A stretch of DNA of 64,000 bases from the NCBI GenBank assembly GCA_017798125.1, contig CP059070.1, positions 1,922,001-1,986,000 of the forward strand, written 5' to 3'. This DNA comes from Cryomorphaceae bacterium (lineage in GTDB: Bacteria; Bacteroidota; Bacteroidia; Flavobacteriales; ECT2AJA-044). The notes beneath the pieces were generated by a model. It was not told the DNA's origin. It saw nothing but the letters and a program-made list of their open reading frames with translations, and did not search any database. Positions 1 to 7,819 of the stretch are shown here, piece after piece. Within the stretch, counting starts at the first letter, position 1; the number at the start of each line of letters is the position of its first letter. The translations under genes and the position numbers were made by a program.

Positions 1-914
1 GCTCCCGCTCCTTCAAGTTCCCTTGCTTTAGTAAACGAGAGGGCCAATCCTATTGTTGTGGCCAATACGACCAACCAAAAGAACCCAGAGTTCAAAACTG
101 ACTTTGCCAAAGCCGGAACACTCGTTGTGATAAAGCCCGTAATCAAGCTGCTTCCCCAGTGTGACATGGCTGTAGCCATAAAGCCGACGCCCAATATGAT
201 CATGAAATCCTTAAGGGTTGGCATCTTGGCAATGCTGTTCGAATAAGCCTCTACCTTGTTCTTCAATTCCTCAATGGCTGAGCTATCTGCTTTGAGCCAC
301 TTGTCGATTTGCACTTGTTTGCCCACGCCGTAGAGCAGGAAAGCCATCCATATGTTGGCCACAATGATGTCTACAAGCACCATAGCGCCGTATTTTTCTG
401 GATTGTATTGGTAAATCTCGAGCATAGCTGCTTGATTGGCTCCGCCACCAATCCAGCTTCCAGCAAGGGTTGAAAGCCCTCTCCAGACCGCATCTGGCCC
501 AGCACCTCCAACGACTTCAGGAGAAATCATGCTCACGATCCAAACGGCAAAAGGCCCACCTAATACAATACCGACCGTAGCAGTGAAGAACATGATAAGA
601 CTCTTTGGACCGAGGTTGACAATGCCCTTGAAATCGATGCTCAGGGTCATGAGGATCAGGGCCGTAGGAAGCAAATAATTCTTGGCCATGGTGTACAGTC
701 CGCTGATTTCTGTGCTAATGATGTTGAAGGAATTCAACAAGGCCGGGATCATGTAACACATCAAAAGAGGAGGGAAGAAGGTGTAGAATTTCTTCCAGCC
801 TTTTCCCTTGAGCTCCGCTGTATAAAAGACAAGGCCGAGCGCGGCCATCAAGAGACCAAAGACAATGGCGTCGTTACTAAATAGGGGTGGGTTTACGGCT
901 ACTTCGGCTTCCAT
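1..914 (-). CDS. DUF819 family membrane protein (partial, C-terminus outside window)
   Basis: The minus strand reads open from an ATG at 914 through the window edge, giving about 304 residues without a stop. It is a multi-pass inner-membrane protein of the DUF819 (YjcL-like) family. The start reads MEAEVAVNPPLFSNDAIVFG, and a motif AGPDAVWRGLSTLAGSWIGG with a following GGANQAAM is visible in the middle, as are several hydrophobic helices. The visible end (TKARELEGAG) is a conserved part of the family near its C-terminus. Members are putative transporters of unknown substrate, so the role is inference. It lies 42 bases after the SulP gene on the same strand and could be co-transcribed with it. 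Confidence 0.8.
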   Translation of the reverse strand, partial: MEAEVAVNPPLFSNDAIVFGLLMAALGLVFYTAELKGKGWKKFYTFFPPLLMCYMIPALLNSFNIISTEISGLYTMAKNYLLPTALILMTLSIDFKGIVNLGPKSLIMFFTATVGIVLGGPFAVWIVSMISPEVVGGAGPDAVWRGLSTLAGSWIGGGANQAAMLEIYQYNPEKYGAMVLVDIIVANIWMAFLLYGVGKQVQIDKWLKADSSAIEELKNKVEAYSNSIAKMPTLKDFMIILGVGFMATAMSHWGSSLITGFITTSVPALAKSVLNSGFFWLVVLATTIGLALSFTKARELEGAG

Positions 915-956
915 TTGGTTCAAATTTCCGCCTAAAATAGGGAAAAGTATGGGCGC

Positions 957-2573
957 TTAGACTTCGGCGTCCATGAGGTCCGTTACCACGTGGTATCGAG
1001 GGTCGTCAATGGCTGTTTCAATCACGGAGCCATCAAAAAGAGGACTGGCTTTTCGCAGCAATACTTGACACTCAGGGCTCAAGTGCGTCAAATGCACGTT
1101 CTTTCCTTGGGCTCGATATTTATTGACCAAGTTCCAAATGGCTTCAATTCCGGAATGATCGCTGACGCGTGATTCCATGAAATCAATCTCTACCTGTTCC
1201 GGATCCTCAGATACCGTGAACTTGCTGTTGAAGGATTGAATGGATCCGAAGAATAGTGGCCCCCATATCTCGTAGACCTTGGTTCCGTCGGCTTTCGTGC
1301 GCTTGCGAGCTCGAATCATCGTCGCGTTTTGCCAAGCAAAAACCAAAGCGCTCATGACTACACCGGTCAGTACAGCAATCGCTAAGTCTTGCCACACGGT
1401 GATGGCCGAAACGGCTATAAGAATCAGGGCGTCAGCCAATGGGATTTTATTGAGAATGCGGAAGCTACTCCACGCAAAGGTACCAATGACCACCATAAAC
1501 ATAACGCCCACCAATGCGGCAATGGGAATCTGCTCAATCAGTCCTGAGCCGAACAGAATGAACGACAGTAAGCCAATCGCGGCGACTACACCGGAGAGTC
1601 GTCCCCGACCCCCAGAATTCACATTGATCAAAGATTGACCGATCATGGCACATCCTCCCATTCCTCCAAAGAGTCCGTTGAGCAGGTTGGCTGAACCTTG
1701 AGCGACGCATTCACGGTTTCCAGAACCTCTCGTTTCGGTGAGGTCATCGATGAGGTTAAGGGTCATCAAAGACTCAATAAGGCCCACGGCGGCCAAAATA
1801 AACGCTGTAGATAGAATCAATCCCCAATGTCCCTTCATGGTGTCGAAGAGACTAAAGATTTGAATTTGGAAGGTAGGTAGTCCTCCTTTAAGCCCTTCAC
1901 CACCGCCTTCGCGAATAAAGGAACCCACAGTCGGGACATCCATACCAGAAGCAATCGCAATACCAGCTACCACAATAATCCCGACCAGCGCAGAGGGAAC
2001 GGCCTTGGTCACTTTGGGTAAAAGCCACATAATGAGCATGGTAATGCCAACCAGGGCCATCATGGTGTAGAGCGGAGTCCCTTCAAGCCAGCGCGACTCA
2101 CCATCGGTGGTGGTCTTGAATAAGTTGAGCTGAGAAAGGAAGATTACGATGGCCAAACCATTCACGAATCCCATCATCACAGGATGTGGAATGAGGCGGA
2201 CAAACTTCCCAAGTCGAAATAAGCCTGCGGACATCTGAATGAGACCTACTATCAAAAGAGTAATGAATAGCCATTGTAGACCTAGGTTTTCAATAGGTTG
2301 AGCCAATTCCATCCCCACGGCATTCCCCTTCTGAATCATATGGACCATAACCACGGCCATGGCGCCAGTAGCCCCTGAAATCATACCTGGACGGCCTCCG
2401 AACAATGCGGTGACCAAGCCCATCATAAAGGCGCCGTATAATCCCACGAGTGGATCTACGCCAGCGACGAAGGCGAAGGCAACCGCCTCTGGAACGAGCG
2501 CTAGGGCAACGGTAAGTCCAGAGAGGATATCAGATTTCGGATCGAAAGTAAAGCTGTGGAAGAATTTCGACAT
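957..2573 (-). CDS. SulP family inorganic anion transporter with STAS domain
   Basis: A 538-residue SLC26/SulP transporter of the inner membrane. Translation starts MSKFFHSFTFDPKSDILSGL; the N-terminal signature LTVALALVPEAVAFAFVAGVDPLVGLYG is the typical first-helix region, followed by about ten more hydrophobic segments. A C-terminal STAS domain follows from about residue 420. The family moves sulfate, bicarbonate or other anions, and this sequence alone does not settle the substrate. A longer frame upstream (to 2711) was rejected because it runs through the terminator and into the neighbouring gene. A TACCTTTG box at 2600-2607 lies 26 bases before the ATG. Confidence 0.88.
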   Translation of the reverse strand: MSKFFHSFTFDPKSDILSGLTVALALVPEAVAFAFVAGVDPLVGLYGAFMMGLVTALFGGRPGMISGATGAMAVVMVHMIQKGNAVGMELAQPIENLGLQWLFITLLIVGLIQMSAGLFRLGKFVRLIPHPVMMGFVNGLAIVIFLSQLNLFKTTTDGESRWLEGTPLYTMMALVGITMLIMWLLPKVTKAVPSALVGIIVVAGIAIASGMDVPTVGSFIREGGGEGLKGGLPTFQIQIFSLFDTMKGHWGLILSTAFILAAVGLIESLMTLNLIDDLTETRGSGNRECVAQGSANLLNGLFGGMGGCAMIGQSLINVNSGGRGRLSGVVAAIGLLSFILFGSGLIEQIPIAALVGVMFMVVIGTFAWSSFRILNKIPLADALILIAVSAITVWQDLAIAVLTGVVMSALVFAWQNATMIRARKRTKADGTKVYEIWGPLFFGSIQSFNSKFTVSEDPEQVEIDFMESRVSDHSGIEAIWNLVNKYRAQGKNVHLTHLSPECQVLLRKASPLFDGSVIETAIDDPRYHVVTDLMDAEV

Positions 2574-2599
2574 GATCTTGGGTTTGGCTTTGAAGCCGG

Positions 2600-2607
2600 C
2601 AAAGGTA
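2600..2607 (-). promoter_or_regulatory. Bacteroidota -7 promoter box for the SulP gene
   Basis: The minus strand reads TACCTTTG, an exact TAnnTTTG box, 26 bases before the SulP ATG. It lies directly after the terminator of the upstream gene, which fits a separate transcription start. No clear -33 TTG was seen. Confidence 0.5.
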
Positions 2608-2609
2608 CC

Positions 2610-2644
2610 AAAAAAAGAAGCCCCGAGTAGTCTCGAGGCTTCTT
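2610..2644 (-). terminator. intrinsic terminator of the small secreted protein gene
   Basis: On the minus strand a 13-bp stem (arms at 2632-2644 and 2615-2627, one G-U pair) closes a 4-base loop and runs into a stretch of seven T. It lies 20 bases after the stop codon at 2665 and separates that gene from the SulP gene. Confidence 0.85.
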
Positions 2645-2664
2645 GAAATAAGTTGATTTCGAGC

Positions 2665-3129
2665 TTATTCCGTCTCCAAAAGCGGGATCTCCAAGGCCAA
2701 TTGGGCGTCAACTAAAGTCTCAATCTTGCTTTCTGCTTGAAAGAAGGTGACCACTTTGCCAGCAGGTAATTCTTTCTTGAACTTCGCGTACCAAGACTTC
2801 TTGAGCTTGTGCAGATCTTCGCGGTAACGCATAGAACTGTTCCATAGCTCGTCGGCTTTCTCGTCCGTCATAGTCTCGTAATTATCGGCGAAGTCACGAA
2901 TAATAGCGATGCGCTCATTGTGGACTTTGTAGAGGGCGTTCTGATAGTCATTGTACATTTCCCAAAAGACAGCGGATTCCTCTTCTGTAAGCACCATGAT
3001 TTCAGCGATGGCCGCTTTCTTTTCGACGCTTAGTACTTCGCGCGTCATTTCGAGGTAGTCGTTTGAGTTTTGCGCCCATCCAGCCGCAGAAACCGTGAGC
3101 ACCATCAAAAGGGTAAATAGATTTTTCAT
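2665..3129 (-). CDS. small secreted protein of unknown function
   Basis: A 154-residue protein. The start MKNLFTLLMVLTVSAAGWAQ is a clear Sec signal peptide with a likely cut after AQ, so the mature protein is periplasmic or outer-membrane associated. The rest is charged and probably all helical, with many Trp, Tyr, Glu and Lys and a tail ending FFQAESKIETLVDAQLALEI. Similar short helical secreted proteins are common in Bacteroidota, but no assigned function is recognised. A longer N-terminal extension was rejected because it lacks a signal peptide at its start. It has its own terminator and is divergent from the S46 peptidase gene. Confidence 0.7.
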   Translation of the reverse strand: MKNLFTLLMVLTVSAAGWAQNSNDYLEMTREVLSVEKKAAIAEIMVLTEEESAVFWEMYNDYQNALYKVHNERIAIIRDFADNYETMTDEKADELWNSSMRYREDLHKLKKSWYAKFKKELPAGKVVTFFQAESKIETLVDAQLALEIPLLETE

Positions 3130-3158
3130 TTGAATTGAATTATTTCGCGATTGAGCCT

Positions 3159-3166
3159 CGAATTTA
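3159..3166 (-). promoter_or_regulatory. possible -7 promoter box for the small secreted protein
   Basis: The minus strand reads TAAATTCG, one base from TAnnTTTG, 29 bases before the ATG at 3129. It faces the TATCTTGA box of the divergent peptidase gene. Confidence 0.35.
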
Positions 3167-3216
3167 AGCACTTTTATTGAAGCAGTTTCGACAGGCCAGA
3201 ATACTTTTCCGTTATG

Positions 3217-3224
3217 TATCTTGA
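3217..3224 (+). promoter_or_regulatory. possible -7 promoter box for the S46 peptidase
   Basis: TATCTTGA, a variant of the Bacteroidota -7 box, lies 19 bases before the ATG at 3244. Similar TATCTTnG boxes precede several other genes in this window. Confidence 0.35.
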
Positions 3225-3243
3225 GCCTCCAAATGAACACATT

Positions 3244-5430
3244 ATGAAAAGACTCCTATTGATTTTAATGATCGCCCTCACGGGCGGATGGTCGAGTTCC
3301 TTCGCAAAAGAAGGTATGTGGATACCGCTTCTTCTCGAGCAGCTGAACGAAAAGGAAATGAAAGACCTCGGCATGACCATATCGGCAGAGGATATCTACA
3401 GCGTTAATCAAGGAAGTCTTAAAGATGCGGTGGTCCACTTTGGTGGATTCTGTACAGGAGAAGTCATCAGTGATCAGGGATTAGTATTGACCAATCACCA
3501 CTGCGGGTATGGCGCTATACAAAGCCACACAACGCTGGAAAACAACTACTTGCGAGATGGATTTTGGGCGATGAGTCGCTCGGAGGAATTGCCGAACGAC
3601 GGGTTGTTCGTCCGATTCATCAAGCGTATTGACGACGTCAGCGAACTCGTTCTGTACGAGGTAGATGAGGAGATGTCTCAAGCTGATCGAGCCGCGAAGA
3701 TCAAAGAAAATGTGGAGGCATTGGTCGCGAAAATGGAGGAAGAAACCGGCTTCGATGCTATGATTCGCCCCTTTTACGCGGGCAATCAATACTTCCTTTT
3801 TCTGACGCAGACCTACAATGATGTTCGACTGGTCGGAGCACCACCTTCAAGCATCGGGAAGTACGGTCGAGACACCGACAACTGGATGTGGCCTCGGCAC
3901 ACTGGCGATTTTTCCATGTTCCGAATCTATGCGGACGCCGACAATCAACCTGCTGAGTACGCTGAAACGAATGTTCCATACGCACCGAAGCATCACTTGC
4001 CCGTATCGCTTTCCGGTGTGCAGCCCAATGATTTTACAATGGTTTTTGGTTTTCCGGGATCAACGGATGAGTACATGCCAGCAGCCGAACTGGAAATGAT
4101 GGTCGGCAAATGGGATCCAGCGAAAATTGAATTACGTGAAAAAGCCATCAACATCATGGTTGAAGCCATGAAGGCCGACGAGCAAGTCAATGTGCAATAC
4201 GCAAGTACTCAAGCTGGATTGGCAAATAGCTGGAAGAAGTGGATTGGTATTGGGCAAGGAATCGAATTCACCAAAGCTGTGGAGGCAAAAAGAGAGCGTG
4301 AAGAGCGCTTCCAAGAGTTGGTCAGCAATAATCGTCGATTCGACGCTCGGTATAAGACATTACTTCCGAACTACGAAAAGCTCTTTGGAGAATGGAGCCC
4401 TTATGTGGAAGCTCGCGACCTCTATTTAGAGACGTGTTTTAGAGCAGTAGGAAGCATGTATTTCACGTATCAAATGCGAGGGCTCCCCGAAAAGCTAGAA
4501 GGAGCAGCGGCAGATACGGCTCTAATGGAGGCCTCCGCCCAGGGTTCCGGGCATTTCAAGGATTACAACGAAAGCTTGGAGCGCCGACTATTTGTCGAAA
4601 TGATGCAGCACTACGTAGATCATGTTTCCCCTGAATTGAGAAGCCCATTACTCGACGAATGGTCTATGGATCGTGCCGGGGAACTCTTTGATGCGTCAAA
4701 CTTCACTAGTGCCGAACGCTTTAATTCTTTTACGGCCCTGAGTCCCAAGAAGGCCAAAAAAGCCATCGCAAAAGACGAACTGTTTGGCTTATCAGGCGCT
4801 CTTCTAGACTTTTATCGTGCCAACCTGGCTGGCCCTTACGGATCTATTAGAGCTCAAATAGACAGCATGGATCGTATTTATATGAAGGCACAAATGGAGG
4901 TGTTCCCAAGAGAGCGGTTTTATCCGGACGCCAACAGTACCTTGAGGTTGAGCTATGGAAAGGTGGAGGGCTTTGCTCCTCGAGATGCCGTCACCTACAA
5001 TCACATTACAACCTTAGAGGGTGTAGTCGCTAAATACGTGCCCGGAGATTATGAGTTTGACTTGCCTGCACGTTTACTTGAGTTGGAAGCCTCAAAAGAG
5101 TATGGCGATTACGCGAATGAAGAAGGGGAGTTGCCCGTGTGTTTTATCGCGAGCAATCATACCAGTGGAGGAAACTCGGGATCTCCGGCCATAAATGGAC
5201 GAGGCGAACTTATCGGGCTTAACTTCGATCGCGTATGGGAAGGAACCATGAGCGACTTCAACTTCGATGAGCGGATTTGCCGCAACATCATGGTCGATAT
5301 TCGCTACGTCCTTTTCATTGTAGACAAGTTCGCGGGCGCCAGTCACCTTGTTGATGAAATGGACTTGGTATATGCCCCAGAAGAGGAGGCACCAGATCAA
5401 GACGTTCAATCTGAGGTCATTCTGGATTGA
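3244..5430 (+). CDS. S46 family dipeptidyl-peptidase, probably Asp/Glu-specific DPP11
   Basis: A 728-residue periplasmic serine exopeptidase that removes dipeptides from peptide N-termini, used by asaccharolytic and proteolytic Bacteroidota to feed on protein. A signal peptide occupies about residues 1-21. The catalytic His lies in TNHHCGYG (about 83-90), a conserved NWMWPRHTGDFSMFR stretch follows, and the nucleophile lies in GGNSGSPAIN (Ser645). The residue 18 positions after that Ser is Arg (LNFDR, residue 663). In the characterised Porphyromonas enzymes an Arg there marks DPP11 (acidic P1), while DPP7 carries Gly; the specificity call is therefore inference from that known rule. The start was placed at 3244 because the signal peptide begins there. 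Confidence 0.88.
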   Translation: MKRLLLILMIALTGGWSSSFAKEGMWIPLLLEQLNEKEMKDLGMTISAEDIYSVNQGSLKDAVVHFGGFCTGEVISDQGLVLTNHHCGYGAIQSHTTLENNYLRDGFWAMSRSEELPNDGLFVRFIKRIDDVSELVLYEVDEEMSQADRAAKIKENVEALVAKMEEETGFDAMIRPFYAGNQYFLFLTQTYNDVRLVGAPPSSIGKYGRDTDNWMWPRHTGDFSMFRIYADADNQPAEYAETNVPYAPKHHLPVSLSGVQPNDFTMVFGFPGSTDEYMPAAELEMMVGKWDPAKIELREKAINIMVEAMKADEQVNVQYASTQAGLANSWKKWIGIGQGIEFTKAVEAKREREERFQELVSNNRRFDARYKTLLPNYEKLFGEWSPYVEARDLYLETCFRAVGSMYFTYQMRGLPEKLEGAAADTALMEASAQGSGHFKDYNESLERRLFVEMMQHYVDHVSPELRSPLLDEWSMDRAGELFDASNFTSAERFNSFTALSPKKAKKAIAKDELFGLSGALLDFYRANLAGPYGSIRAQIDSMDRIYMKAQMEVFPRERFYPDANSTLRLSYGKVEGFAPRDAVTYNHITTLEGVVAKYVPGDYEFDLPARLLELEASKEYGDYANEEGELPVCFIASNHTSGGNSGSPAINGRGELIGLNFDRVWEGTMSDFNFDERICRNIMVDIRYVLFIVDKFAGASHLVDEMDLVYAPEEEAPDQDVQSEVILD
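3273..3290 (+). repeat. intragenic hairpin repeat, copy 1 (in S46 peptidase)
   Basis: CGCCC-TCAC-GGGCG-GATG: perfect 5-bp arms, 4-base loop, GATG flank. It lies in the signal peptide coding region and is read as ALTGG, a frame different from most copies. Confidence 0.6.
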
Positions 5431-5456
5431 ATGAATTGTTAAAATCTCATCGATTT

Positions 5457-5486
5457 TTTGAGGAAAACGATAAAGTACTATATTTG
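5457..5486 (+). promoter_or_regulatory. promoter of the histidine operon
   Basis: A TTTG (5457-5460) and a TATATTTG (5479-5486) are separated by 18 bases, matching the Bacteroidota -33/-7 consensus exactly. The leader peptide ATG starts only 6 bases after the -7 box, so the transcript is predicted to begin at or within a few bases of that ATG. Confidence 0.75.
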
Positions 5487-5492
5487 GCCCCT

Positions 5493-5555
5493 ATGAATAT
5501 CTGTGCACATCAGCATCATCATCACATCCATCGCGAGAGCGACCGGAAGTGCTGA
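5493..5555 (+). CDS. hisL: histidine operon leader peptide (attenuator)
   Basis: A 20-codon frame reads MNICAHQHHHHIHRESDRKC and stops with TGA. Six of the residues are His, with four in a row. A ribosome short of charged tRNA-His would stall between 5508 and 5531. The frame lies directly between the his promoter and a strong terminator at 5597-5631, upstream of hisG, which is the arrangement of a translation-coupled his attenuator. A 7-bp pairing between TGCACAT (5504-5510) and ATGTGCA (5559-5565) could form the first hairpin over the His codons. No certain antiterminator helix was identified by eye. Too short for ordinary gene callers. Confidence 0.87.
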   Translation: MNICAHQHHHHIHRESDRKC

Positions 5556-5596
5556 GGTATGTGCAGGGATTACATTAACCTACTCATCATATTCAT

Positions 5597-5631
5597 CACC
5601 CGTCTGGTCGCCAGATGGGTGTTGTTTTTTT
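5597..5631 (+). terminator. his attenuator terminator
   Basis: An 11-bp stem (5597-5607 with 5611-5621, one G-U pair) closes a TCG loop and is followed by TTGTTTTTTT. It lies 41 bases after the leader peptide stop and 45 bases before the hisG ATG, so it would stop transcription before the structural genes when histidine is plentiful. Confidence 0.88.
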
Positions 5632-5658
5632 AAGGCTACTTGAACACTCTTCTGGCGA
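5608..5658 (+). promoter_or_regulatory. alternative helix overlapping the his terminator
   Basis: Bases 5608-5621 (loop plus 3' arm of the terminator) can also pair with 5645-5658 just before hisG: 12 Watson-Crick pairs, one G-U and one mismatch. The downstream partner resembles the terminator 5' arm (CACTCTTCTGG against CACCCGTCTGG). In a read-through transcript this could replace the terminator helix; a role is inference. Confidence 0.4.
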
Positions 5659-5676
5659 TTGGCATTATAAGCGACA

Positions 5677-6534
5677 ATGTCAACACTAAGAATCGCCATT
5701 CAAAAATCAGGACGTCTTTACGAAGAGTCCGTTGACCTGCTTAAGGCGGCAGGTCTTAAGATCGATAACGGTCGTCAACAACTCAAAGCAGAAGTGCGAG
5801 GATTCTCAGCGGAGGTCTTCTTCTTGCGAAATTCTGACATCCCTCAGTACTTGGAGGATGGGGTTGCCGATATCGGAATTGTCGGAAGCAATCTCCTCGA
5901 GGAATACCAGAACCCGCTGGATTCGATTGAATCCTTGGGATTTTCTAAATGCAGGGTCTCATTAGCCGTGCCCAGAGAATCATCTTACCAATCGGTTCAA
6001 GACCTTGCAGGAAAGAGGATCGCTACCAGTTACCCCAATACGCTTCGCCGATTCCTCGAGGATCAGGGCGTAACGGCTGACATTCACAACATTAGCGGGA
6101 GCGTCGAGATTGCGCCAAACATCGGTGTGGCGGACGCTATTTGCGATATCGTAAGCAGTGGGAACACCCTTTTTGTCAACGGCTTACGCGAGACGGAAGT
6201 CATCCTGCGAAGCGAAGCGGTTTTGGTCGCTCGTCCTAACCTTTCTACAGAAATTCAAGATTTACTTGACCAATTCCTGTTTCGGATTCGGTCCGTTCTC
6301 CGCTCGAGACAATACAAGTACATCTTGCTCAATGCACCCAATGGTCAACTGGAACGAATCACGAACATCCTACCGGGTATGAAGAGTCCGACCATCATTC
6401 CCCTCGCGGAAGCGGGATGGAGCTCCGTACACAGTGTCATTGAGGAAGGCCGGTTCTGGCCCATCATCGATGAGCTTCGACAAGCCGGCGCTGAGGGCAT
6501 TCTCATCACTCCAATCGAAAAAATGGCATTATAA
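5677..6534 (+). CDS. hisG: ATP phosphoribosyltransferase, long form
   Basis: First enzyme of histidine synthesis: joins PRPP and ATP to give N1-(5-phosphoribosyl)-ATP. It has 285 residues, the long form, with a C-terminal ACT-like regulatory domain after about residue 215 (RITNILPGMKSPTIIPLAEAGW is typical). It should therefore be inhibited directly by histidine and need no HisZ partner. The N-terminal LRIAIQKSGRLYEESVDLL and the DIGIVGSNLLEEY motif are characteristic. It is the first structural gene after the attenuator; the next gene, hisD, begins one base after its stop codon. Confidence 0.95.
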   Translation: MSTLRIAIQKSGRLYEESVDLLKAAGLKIDNGRQQLKAEVRGFSAEVFFLRNSDIPQYLEDGVADIGIVGSNLLEEYQNPLDSIESLGFSKCRVSLAVPRESSYQSVQDLAGKRIATSYPNTLRRFLEDQGVTADIHNISGSVEIAPNIGVADAICDIVSSGNTLFVNGLRETEVILRSEAVLVARPNLSTEIQDLLDQFLFRIRSVLRSRQYKYILLNAPNGQLERITNILPGMKSPTIIPLAEAGWSSVHSVIEEGRFWPIIDELRQAGAEGILITPIEKMAL

Positions 6535-6535
6535 A

Positions 6536-7819
6536 ATGAAGTGGATAAAAAATACAAGGCCCTCACGGGCCGATGAATTGCTCGCGCGTCCCAGTCTGCA
6601 GCGCGACGAGCTCGATCAGCTCGTCAAGCAAGTCTTTTGGGAAGTAGAGCGCGAGGGAGATGCTGCGGTAGCCCGATATAGTGAGCTCTTTGACGGCTTT
6701 AAAGAGTCCAATTGGAAATTGGATCGAAGCGCCTTAGAAGAACTGGCTGAACGCGTAGCGCCAGAAGTCAAAACGGCTATTGATCGGGCCCGAACCAATA
6801 TTCAAGCCTTTCACGAAGCCCAAGGTTATGACGAATTGGAAGTCGAGACGATGCCGGGAGTGGTTTGCCGGCGTCGCCGTCTGCCGATTTCATCCGTTGG
6901 TCTGTACATTCCGGGAGGAAGTGCTCCATTGTTTAGCACGGTTCTGATGCTTGCGGTTCCCGCGGATATTGCAGGCGTTAAACAGAAAGTACTGGTAACT
7001 CCGCCCAATCGAGCAGGTTCGGTTGCTCCTGAGATTGCGTACTGCGCTTTGAGTAGCGGAATCACGGAAATCTACCTCGTTGGAGGAATTCAGGCGATTG
7101 CCGCTCTTTCCATTGGCACAGATTCTATCCCTAAGGTGGATAAAATCTTTGGCCCGGGTAACGCATACGTTACAGCAGCCAAGCAGTTTGCCCAGAATTA
7201 CGGGGTCGCTATGGACTTGCCCGCCGGGCCATCAGAGGTCATGGTGGTCGGTGATGGAGGCATTGATCCGGCCTACGCCGCTTCTGATTTACTGGCGCAA
7301 GCCGAACACGGGCCTGATAGTCAAGTAGTCTTGCTCAGCACCGATGAGGATTGGATGGAGGCCGTGAACGAAGCAGTCATCCGGCAGAAAGAAACACTAC
7401 CTCGAATCGACATCATAAATCAAAGCTGGGACAAATCCCTTTTCGTGCTCGCACAAAACGAAGAGGAGCTCGTAGAATGGATTAACACGTATGCTCCCGA
7501 ACACTTGATTCTAGCAGGGGCTGCCGAACAGCTAGCTGAACAGCCCATTCGTGCGGGATCTATCTTCCTTGGAGCTTTCACGCCCGAAACGACCGGAGAT
7601 TATGCCTCTGGAACAAACCACACCTTACCGACTGGCCTATGGGCGCGCAACTACAGCGGGGTATCCGTGGATAGCTTTTGTGTGTTTCAGACGCTGCAAC
7701 GAGCTACAAAGGAAGGATTGGCATCTCTTCAGAGCACATTGGTGCAAATGGCTCGCGCAGAGCGCCTGGAAGCGCATGCCCGAGCAGTAGAAGTCCGATT
7801 TAATGCAAAGCAGCCATGA
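6536..7819 (+). CDS. hisD: histidinol dehydrogenase
   Basis: Catalyses the last two steps, histidinol to histidinal to histidine, with NAD and zinc. It has 427 residues, as usual for the family. Visible zinc and catalytic residues include LLAQAEHGPDSQ (Gln, His), NTYAPEHL (Glu, His) and TTGDYASGTNHTLPT (Asp, His). The nucleotide-binding FGPGNAYVTAAKQ is present. The start was placed at 6536, immediately after the hisG stop, because residues before it in the longer frame overlap hisG and are not family-like. The hisC start overlaps its stop as ATGA. Confidence 0.95.
   Translation: MKWIKNTRPSRADELLARPSLQRDELDQLVKQVFWEVEREGDAAVARYSELFDGFKESNWKLDRSALEELAERVAPEVKTAIDRARTNIQAFHEAQGYDELEVETMPGVVCRRRRLPISSVGLYIPGGSAPLFSTVLMLAVPADIAGVKQKVLVTPPNRAGSVAPEIAYCALSSGITEIYLVGGIQAIAALSIGTDSIPKVDKIFGPGNAYVTAAKQFAQNYGVAMDLPAGPSEVMVVGDGGIDPAYAASDLLAQAEHGPDSQVVLLSTDEDWMEAVNEAVIRQKETLPRIDIINQSWDKSLFVLAQNEEELVEWINTYAPEHLILAGAAEQLAEQPIRAGSIFLGAFTPETTGDYASGTNHTLPTGLWARNYSGVSVDSFCVFQTLQRATKEGLASLQSTLVQMARAERLEAHARAVEVRFNAKQP
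6558..6575 (+). repeat. intragenic hairpin repeat, copy 2 (in hisD)
   Basis: GGCCC-TCAC-GGGCC-GATG with perfect arms, near the start of hisD, read as PSRADE. Confidence 0.65.

Noticed and set aside
1279-2646. Long open frames on the plus strand opposite the SulP gene
   Set aside because: They read as low-complexity Pro/Ala/Thr-rich sequence with no family features and lie antisense to a well-supported gene.
5441-5459. AAAATC/GATTTT hairpin as a terminator of the S46 gene
   Set aside because: Six A/T-rich pairs are too weak, and the T-run is the -33 element of the his promoter.
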